This document shows, in pieces, positions 55,986-64,000 of a DNA stretch of 64,000 nucleotides. The notes beneath the pieces are model-generated. The model saw nothing but the letters and a program-made list of their open reading frames with translations. It was not told the origin of the DNA and did no database searches. This DNA comes from Stictocephala bisonia (taxonomy: Eukaryota > Arthropoda > Insecta > Hemiptera > Membracidae). The translations under genes and the position numbers were made by a program. How positions within the stretch are numbered: the first letter of the stretch is position 1; each line of letters starts with the position of its first letter. Where the stretch lies: positions 492,770 to 556,769 of the forward strand of contig JAQJVL010000563.1 of the NCBI GenBank assembly GCA_035578905.1, in the 5' to 3' direction.

Positions 55986-57946
55986 TTGTCATGATGTACA
56001 AATTTCATATTGTAAATTAACTTGTTGTTCAATTCTTTGGATTCACAAAGTTATCATCCCCTCCCTCCTAATATTATAATTGTAACATTCTGTATGATTC
56101 TGCCATTAAAAGGGATTGTTGTGTTTTTATGACAAACTCTGACATCTCATAAAAAAAGCTTCAATTTGATGTTCAGGTTACCAGTAATTTACTTAATATC
56201 CTTTGAACTTTATTTAAAACTTTGAGGTAAAAAAAAAATGCCAGTTTGCTTCCATTGCAGATGTTAATTTTTTACTACATAGATAAATAGATAGCTAGAA
56301 GTGCTCTTATTAATGTTCTTATTAGCAGTTTTTAAACTGGACATTATTTTAGAATTCCTAATAATAAAATCAAGTTTTTTCTTTTCCTGAGGATATATCA
56401 ATTGAATTTACCTTCTAGTCAACATCCTATTACTGCTAAAGAACTAAGTAAAAAAACCAATAACTTTTTTTAATTTTTGGTTGCAGAAAAATATTTGCGA
56501 TCCTAACACATAATAAACAACTAGTATGAAAATCACAACGATGAAGAAAATAACTACTGCCCACATCATAAGTTGAAGCTCTTAGCTATAAACATACAAG
56601 ATGCAGTTTATATTATCACTGTAATTTTTACACAATTATACTAACCATAAACACCGAGTACAATGACTCAGACTGTCATTGAACGTCAAAATATAAACAT
56701 TCTAACTAAATCCACAACACTCAAGCGATTATAAATGACAAAAAAGTAGGTGCTCAAGTCCTTTTATGAAGAAATTGTAGAACATTCTTAATACACAGCT
56801 GAATTGACAATGCATCCGAACATTTTGAATTCACTTACTCAGCTGATAGATACAAAGCTTAGGGACAAAACAAACTATTCACAACACGTACCAAGAGAAA
56901 ATATTCACAGATATAATGTGAATTGACGGGGGGGGGGGGGGCGTATGCTACAAGTTTTCCACAAGTGTGGCCAGGTTGAACAATTATAGATTTGACATTT
57001 AGAATGCAGTATCTTCCCAAATTTACATTAAATTCATGTCAGGCCTTAAATTTACAGATCCAGAGTTGAATTTTAATTCAATAACGATTTTCAAACAAAG
57101 GTGGTTATTCTTCACTTTTTTAAATATTTTTGTTTTGGTTTATCCAAAAAGATTTACATTTCCTAACAAACAAAAAGTAGCTTAATTTTATCATATAATA
57201 GTAATAATCTAAAATGTGTTCAAATAGACGATGTTTGTGTAACAGTACAAGTTTAATGAGTACTGATCCATTTCAACATTACAAGTTGAAATTTAAGAAT
57301 CCGTATCAAATCACTTTATTTATCATTATTAGGGTCATTAATAAAAACAAAAAATACTTATAAATATAGCTAAATAGTTTCTATTTGATTTGTTAAAAAG
57401 TCCTTAACCCTATGCCGGGGAATGTAAACATAATGATTCCTTAAACGTAACGAGCATTGTTTTGTGAACAATTTAACTTCTTAACTACTGTAAAAGTTCA
57501 GGGTATTGAGGATGTAGATTAAGGGAAAATTTAAAAAAGAATAGTATTTTAAAGGAAAATATTTTATAAAACAGTTCTTAATACTTGCTTTTGTATTCTG
57601 AAAACAAAATTAATTAGTTCTGACCAACTCGTGATCCCAGATCGTAACAGCATATGTCAGAAAAGGATGAATAATACCATAATTGTAGCAAGTAAGATAT
57701 CACTCTAAGAGAATTTAGAAATAGTTTTTAAAAGAAAAACACCAGTTGAGAGCTTTTTATAGACCAAATCAGTACGGAATTGGGATATTTATTAAGTTAC
57801 TATCAATTTGGACACCCCAGAACTTTACCACTGTACTGGGTATTACGGCTTTGTAGGCAATATAATAAGAAATCATATCTGACCAAGAGTAAGAGTTCAT
57901 TTATAATAAAATACAAACACTAATAAAAACTTTATTTATGTTTCAG
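55986..57946. other. Probable intron 5' of the arrestin exon
   Basis: AT-rich, with a poly(G) run at 56930-56941. No exon recognised. The acceptor for the arrestin exon lies at its end (TTTATTTATGTTTCAG). Confidence 0.4.
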
Positions 57947-58082
57947 AGTGTTCAAGAAATGCTCGCCTAACAACAAACTAACGCTATATCTGGGAAGTAG
58001 AGATGTCGTTATATCTCATAAGAATGTGGGTAAAATACACGGAGTGGTCATTGTTGAACCAGAGTTCCTTCAAAACCGCAAG
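57947..58082 (+). CDS. Arrestin exon (N-terminal segment)
   Basis: Acceptor TTTATGTTTCAG and donor AAG|GTAATT bound 136 bp: one base, then 45 codons with no stop. They read VFKKCSPNNKLTLYLGSRDV, VISHKNVGKIHGVVIVEPEF, LQNRK. VFKK-x-(S/A)PN-x-K-x-T-x-YL-x-RD and DGV(V/I)-VEPE(Y/F)-NRK are the first beta strands of the arrestin N domain. Arrestins bind active, phosphorylated G-protein-coupled receptors (in insects rhodopsin or, for Kurtz, others) and end signalling. The CSPNN start most resembles the visual-type arrestin-1 group (inference). The usual D-x-(V/I)-D-G is K-I-H-G here. Phase 2 entry fits a preceding Lys codon. The start exon and downstream exons are not seen; the rest likely lies beyond 64000. 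Confidence 0.92.
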
Positions 58083-59061
58083 GTAATTTACTATTACTTA
58101 ACTTAATTTATTTTATAATCGCATATAATATAAAATTAAATTTTAAAATGTTTTTAGGTTCTAAGCGCTATATTTGTAGGTTAACCAGCATTCAATTTGT
58201 TCCTTAATTGATTGATTAATAGAAATATAACTATAATTACTGCAAGTTATCAATCATTTACAAGATAATGCACAAGGATTTTACATTCAAAATCATTTAC
58301 ATTTTGAAATGGATCAGCTGATAATTACTGTCTGTTCATTTGTCATAGGGCTATTAATTAATGACACTTTCAAATGAATAGTTAGTTTGTAACAATGTTT
58401 ACATTCGCTCATCTACACTCATTCATAATCTGTATTCGCCCATATTTTGATGATCGGCATCTAAAGAATAAATATAAAATAAAAACACAATATTAATATA
58501 GCATATAGATCACATGCTGCTAACAATAATAAAGAGGAAAATTAAATAATTACATAGTTGATTTGTCTGTAATTGTTTTACAAGCCATTTAACTTCTATA
58601 TAAATCTGTATTATGAACATAAAAACTACAAGTTTGAAAACTGGCTTATTTGAATATATAAATTGAGACCATGTCTTCTCCTAATAATAAAGCCTAGAAT
58701 ACAGCAAAAAAACTAACATAATATGCCTGGATAACACAGAATTAAAAACAACGCAAAATGTGATAAATATAATACTGTACTATTTTAAAAAGCAATTATT
58801 AAAAGTAATGCCAAATTAACAATGATCCACCAGAATGTGGATAAACTGTATGTACAAAATAAACAAACACTAAAACACTGGAGATGCTTTTAATATGTAA
58901 AGAAATATGCATACATTTTTGTATTTTATCTAAGCAGAGCCCAATCTCCTCTTTAACCTTACTCTACTGATTACCCATAGGCTGTTGTTTTGTGCAGTGA
59001 ACTTATCAGACAGAGTAAGGGGGATAACCAGTTCATTACAAGGTGAATATTGCTAATAAAA
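58083..59061. other. Probable arrestin intron, no exon recognised
   Basis: AT-rich. The next expected exon (QL-FRYGRED-type segment) is absent. Confidence 0.4.
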
Positions 59062-59146
59062 TCTAACAGTCAGGGTCATGATTCGAACCTGCGCTATCTC
59101 TAATTGAGGTATTAAGTCGCTTAGACTGCTTGGTCGCTGACTTAAC
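59062..59146 (-). repeat. tRNA-Leu/Ser-like SINE head or pseudogene
   Basis: Minus strand AGCAGTCTAAGCGACTTA resembles the D arm/A box of type-II tRNAs, and GCAGGTTCGAATCATGACC is a good B box. The acceptor arms GTCAG.../...CTGAC could pair, but the anticodon loop is unclear. A SINE or tRNA pseudogene is most likely. Confidence 0.5.
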
Positions 59147-60794
59147 TTTGGGAGAGTAACCCCAATTTACTAAGTATACAAAACTTACAAAGAAAGAGCA
59201 TGTAATATAAGTATTAATAGAAAACGAACATTCTGAAACTATGAATAACCCTAAAATGGACTTGTTTTCAATAAGATCCTCATATAACTCTCAACATTAT
59301 TAGACTTTTCCTGAATATGTTGAGAGGAATCTTGTTAGGAATCTCTGGACGTCCTAACAGCAATATGGAGGAAACTCTAGCCCTTCATTTTTGACAGCAT
59401 GATGAACCTTTATGATTAAACTCCCAATATCTAAATCTTTGCCCAATAATGAGGTATAAGTTATTAATTATATTTATGAGAGCTCTGTGTAGGAATTTAC
59501 GAAAGTCAAAATTACTTCAAAGTGTGTTTTTAACAGTTTATTAATAATATGTACATTATTATAAGCTGGTCTAATTTTGTTTAGTTTATTTTTTCAATCT
59601 ATCTTATTTTATGCAGAAGAGAGGGTGAATAGTTCTTTCCATTATTTAATTGAATTGTCAAAATAGTCTGAATGTCTAAGACGTTTCTTTAAAATATTTT
59701 ACAAGAAATATTTATTGTATTATTGTTTCATTTATCTTTAATTGTATGGATTTATAGCATTCAACACAATTTTACTACGTACATAACTTTTATTAGATTC
59801 AGATGAAACTTTAGAAAAAAAATTCATTCTCGGACAATACCTATTGTTTCTATGAAAACAAATGAATTTTGAAAAATTTAAACCATACAACCATAAAACT
59901 ATACAGCATACTAATCAATAACAACAACATAAGTATACATTATAATTAAAGCACAACTGAGGTATAATTTACAGTTTTATTTCAATCTTCAATTTCTACA
60001 ATTTATTATGACTTAAAATTGTCACAAATTATTTGAATTTAAAATTAAACTGTTACTTAGTAAAACAATGTTGATTAAATACATGTCATCAACAATAATA
60101 GTCTTCACTCTATAGAGAGGAGGGTGCGGCAAGCTGAGAGGGTTGCGTGCCCATTCACCCCGGAATGACAGACAAAGGGAGATGTCCACACACATCGATG
60201 CACACTTCTCTTTGTGCCTCTCTCTAAGTGCTGCCCGCTCAATAACATTACCTCAGATATATTTCACGCACATTCCCAGGGTCAGCTCCCAAAATTGCTT
60301 AGAAAACCACTCCAGGACCATTTTGTTTATCACTACAAAACCCTAAATTATAACAAAACAGCTGTTTATCAATAATAAAGTTTTTATTTTTCACCGTGAT
60401 AAAGTAATTATTTCAATTAAAAAACACCACTTTTTCCAATAAAAATATTGGTAAATTCAGTAAATAATATAACAATATTAATATAACATTAGTTGATCTT
60501 CATACAATTACAAAGTCTACATAAAATAAGTAATGGGTAAACATAGAATATAGATGTCCCTTCAACTATTACGATTTTTTTTTAACTAGCCAATATCAAA
60601 CCTACAAACATGAATCCATAGAAATTGTTATGTGAAATTACAGATTTTTGACAAAAAATAAAAATGAAAAACATTTTTAAACCAAAATAATATTGTCTTT
60701 AATCTTATGTAGTACATTTTTTTCTTCTTAACATGAATATGACATTAAATTATTGATACAACGAATAATAACTAAGATATTCAATTAAAAATGG
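59147..60794. other. No recognisable gene
   Basis: AT-rich. A GC-richer patch at 60120-60330 has an open frame of ~67 codons but no identity. Confidence 0.35.
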
Positions 60795-60810
60795 GGTTAG
60801 GTTAGGTTAG
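60795..60810. repeat. Short TTAGG run (three units)
   Basis: GGTTAGGTTAGGTTAG, 27 bp before the transposon at 60840. Confidence 0.6.
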
Positions 60811-60839
60811 TACTTGTATATGTTGACCGTGAATATATA

Positions 60840-63331
60840 CAGGGTGAATGGTACGTGGTGTTTAAAAATTTAAGGGCTTAAACTACATGCTTGGGACTAC
60901 TTAAAAACGCAAATTTCAGTTTTATATGCCAAATGGTTAGTGTGGTATGTTCAAATTAAGATTTCTTTTTAAATCGTGGACATAACCATAAAAAAGCTTT
61001 ATTACTTACTCAAAAGATCATATTTTTTAAACTATGACACCATTTTTGAAATCTACATTAAATTGTTAACAAGAATAATGAGCTAGTAGCCTGCATAAAT
61101 TAAGGTTGGTACTTAAAATTATGCTTTAAAGCAAAAAAAATCATGTTTTTGTAAAATTTTAAACAATGTTTTACGCATAGTTACTAAATTATGGTTATGG
61201 ATATAATGTGTCAAGCTATACAGAAAACTGCATAATTTAATTTTCTTTCCAGTGATATGCTTTTGTTTGTATTATCGTACAATGTTCTATTTTTTATTAT
61301 TATTTGAATAGAAAGAAACACAGAGTGGTTAAAAAATTGTAAGACTATCTTACTAGCCAGCAACTAGGACTGGACATTCAGATAACGTTATGTGATTAAA
61401 AACACATGTAAATCAGGAACAAATGGGGTTTTAACCACAATTCTTAGACCAGGCATACACCCCAACCTTATCAATAGTTTTGTCTGTTGTCCTTAATGAC
61501 TGGGAAATTCCACTACCTTGCTTAGTTTAACAAAAGTTGGTTTCTTGTAAAGCAACCTTATCACGAGGAAAACTGGAATCCATTATCTGTTTAATCTTTA
61601 GACCGGGTCTGTGTATAAGCTATTCAGTTCTGTAGCATCATGGAGTTCACTACAAGAGAATATGCAGAAATGCATTTTGTTTATGGATTTTGCAACGGCA
61701 ATGCACTTGCTGCGCAAAGAGAGTACAGTTTAAGGTACCCAGATCGATAAGCTCCCAGCCCACAGGTGTTCACTAGACTTCACCAGAGGTTAGTGGAAAG
61801 TGGAAAAGTTCAAAGAAAGTCTTCTGAGGTAGGTCCAGTTAATTATGATGTAGGTGTTGAAGAATTGATTCTAAATACCTTTCAAGAAAACCCAGAGCGT
61901 AGTAGTAGGGCAATTGCAGTTCAACTAAATGTTTCACAGTGGAAAGTGTTGGATATTCTTCATAGAAACAAGTTCCATCCATCCATACAACTTCATCCAT
62001 ACAACTTCACGCCTGTACAAGCACTTGAAGCTCAAGACTTCGCTCCTCGTGTTAAGTTCTGTAGATGGTTCCTCAATAGCAATATTGAGCAGTATCATTT
62101 CTTCAAAAAGATCCTTTGGACAGGTGAGGCCATATTTACAAGACAAGGAATCTTTAATACATATAATATGCACATGTGGGCGGAAGATAACCCAAGAGCA
62201 ACCAAAGAACGATCTTTTCAAAGGAGATTTCACATTATGGTATGGGTTGGGGTAGTAGGTGAAACGCTTATTGGGCCACATTTTTTCGAGGGAAACCTTA
62301 ACGGGGAATGCTTTTTGGACTTTTTACAGCACAGTCTCCCTTTGCTGCTAGACCATCTCAACCAAGAAAAAAGAGACAGTCTCATTTTCCAACAAGATGG
62401 AGCTACACCGCATTTCACCGCAGAAGTGCGTCACTGGTTGACGCTCAATTATCCTACATGGATTGGACGGGGTAGGACCGTACCGTGGCCAACTAGATCG
62501 CCGGACCTTAGTCCCATGGATTTCTGTGTATGGTGATGGATGAAACAAAAAGTCTATTCTGCACATATCAACACAGAACAAGAACTGAGGGAGAGAATAA
62601 CTGCGGCTGCTGAAGTAGTGCGCCAAGAAGTCTCTACAAAAGTGACAGTTCAACAAATGCACAAGAGAGCACGGGCCTGCATCAGAAATGGAGGAAGGCA
62701 GTTTGAACAACATTAGTAAATCTTATTCTTTTAAGTTGACCTTTTTTTCAATTATTTTTACGAATGTAATTAGTATGTCTTAATATTATGTCAAATCAAA
62801 GTATTATAATCTTTCTTGTAATAAATAGTCAAAGCTTCAAGTTTTCTGCAAATTGTGTTTTAATTCAGTTTCACCTAACGTTTTCGATGACGAAACAAAA
62901 TAATTAAAATCACAATTATACCATTGAAAAGAACATTAAATTACACAGTTTTCTGTATGGACACATTATGTCCATTATCATAATTTAGTAACTACGCGTA
63001 AAACATTGTTTAAAATTTTACAAAAATATGATTTTTTTACTTTAACACATAATTTTAAATACCAACCTTAATTTACGCATCTTACTAGCTCATTATTCTT
63101 GTTGAAAATTTAATGTAGATTTCAAAAATGGTGTCACAATTTAAAAAATATGATCTTTTGAGTAAGTAATAAAGCTTTTTTATGGTTAGGTCCACGATTT
63201 TTAAAAAAATCTTAATTTGAACATACCATACTAACCATTTGGTATATAAAACTGAAATTTGCCTTTTTAAGTAGCCCCAAGCATGTAGTTTAAGCCCTTA
63301 AATTTTTAAATACCACGTACCATTCACCCTA
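60840..63331 (+). mobile_element. 2.5-kb mariner-like element with ~400-bp TIRs (DUF4817 type), inactive
   Basis: Ends CAGGGTGAATGGTACGTGG and (complement of right) TAGGGTGAATGGTACGTGG lie between TA dinucleotides (60838-60839, 63332-63333). TIRs run 60840-61245 and 62935-63331 with about 10 percent mismatch. One transposase pseudogene lies within. TIR divergence and coding decay show it is older than the element at 640. Sequence 63334-64000 beyond it shows no gene. Confidence 0.92.
61640..62716 (+). pseudogene. DUF4817-type transposase with two stops and a lost catalytic Asp
   Basis: ATG at 61640 opens [20 protein letters not shown], the DUF4817-like start, and the frame of 359 codons ends at TAG 62714-62716 with no frameshift. 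TAA at 61748-61750 (codon 37) and TGA at 62536-62538 interrupt it. The first catalytic position reads ILWTGEAIF, with Gly (residue 162) where the family has Asp. The second Asp is in FQQDGATPHF and the third in SPDLSPMDF, 40 residues apart, close to the DD41D-like group. A GTG-initiated reading from 61766 would be open but lacks the N terminus. It cannot encode an active enzyme. Confidence 0.92.
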
Positions 63332-63333
63332 TA

Positions 63334-64000
63334 AAATATTCTCTTTATTGTAAAATATAAACATTATTTCTTAATATGTAACTGAATGATCAAAAACTTA
63401 AAATTCATTAAACGAAGTATCGATGGAGTACTTCAACTATTTTGCACGCCAGTTTTCACTACAGCAGCATTACACTGAAGTACACTTCCTGTAATAAATT
63501 TAATCTGCTCTTTTGAAAAAAATTAACCTTTGAAGTTACTTAGCTCTACGATAGGAATGTGATTGAAAACGAGACTTTATCAAATAACACTTCCTGCAAT
63601 TGTTCTACTCTTCCTGTGACACATCTAAGAAGAGTTTAATTGAGTATAATTAGTTCTTCCAAGAAGAGTATTTTGGTTCTGTGTAACATCAGTGAAACAG
63701 GCTCCTTTATTATTCGTGTACTTTTATTATATCAATTTCCGCTTCAGCTTTCAATAAATATATTTTGTGAAAAATTTTAAATTAAAATTACAATTTCATT
63801 TATGAAAAATAAAAAGTTCTCAATGATTCACAGATTTTATTTGGTAGACACATTGTATATTTATTCAATTTGTTTTAATAATTGAACACTTTTTGCATAC
63901 AGCGGTACATGTGGTGTAGTTGTAGCTCCATGCTGTTTAGGAGCGCTTATGTGTCAAGCTTAGCTGGCAAAAGGGTATACACACAGTACATTGGTAGTAC
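63334..64000. other. No recognisable gene
   Basis: AT-rich. Nothing seen up to the window end. Confidence 0.4.

Overview
The window is eukaryotic, AT-rich and mostly non-coding, and looks like an insect nuclear genome. Spliced fragments of insect-type genes (an arrestin, a janus/PHPT1 phosphohistidine phosphatase) have GT-AG introns. Interstitial (TTAGG)n runs, mariner-like transposons, several non-LTR retrotransposon lineages and Penelope-like remnants fit an arthropod, perhaps a hemipteran (inference). No prokaryotic gene, rRNA gene or CRISPR array is visible. Layout: 0.3-2.5 kb holds a mariner-like DNA transposon with an apparently intact 344-aa transposase and ~255-bp terminal inverted repeats (TIRs), inserted between units of a ~165-bp tandem repeat. 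2.8-17.1 kb is repeat-rich: a 173-bp satellite, palindromes, a dead LINE, a TTAA-flanked MITE, a ~178-bp tandem repeat, a 97-bp satellite with 8 near-identical units, a 1-kb foldback element and a 33-bp minisatellite. 17.5-21 kb has two decayed LINEs of different families on the minus strand. 22-36 kb has more foldbacks, three arrays of a 36-bp minisatellite and the terminal exon of an unidentified gene (minus, 31.3-31.5 kb). 36.9-38.3 kb is a third LINE type. A small secreted-protein gene sits at 42.9-43.2 kb with its own TATA-like box and poly(A) signal. A dead mariner is at 45.5-46.9 kb. Two minus-strand exons of a janus/PHPT1 gene (48.6 and 53.8 kb) flank a 5-kb intron filled with mobile elements. 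A plus-strand arrestin exon is at 57.95-58.08 kb, and a second mariner-like element of the DUF4817 type, dead by two stop codons and loss of a catalytic Asp, fills 60.8-63.3 kb. The most interesting signal is a dispersed repeat family (copies near 6.3, 32.7 twice, and 35.3 kb; a degenerate relative at 4.2 kb) that carries a near-complete type-I hammerhead ribozyme core: CTGANGA, an 18-nt stem-loop with compensatory changes between copies, GAAA, a tiny helix III and a 4-6 bp helix I. At least two copies sit in palindromic arrangements. Penelope-like reverse-transcriptase debris also occurs in the window, so these are best read as Penelope-like or retrozyme-like terminal repeats (inference). Genes and elements here do not form a pathway: the host genes are isolated exons in a sea of mobile DNA.
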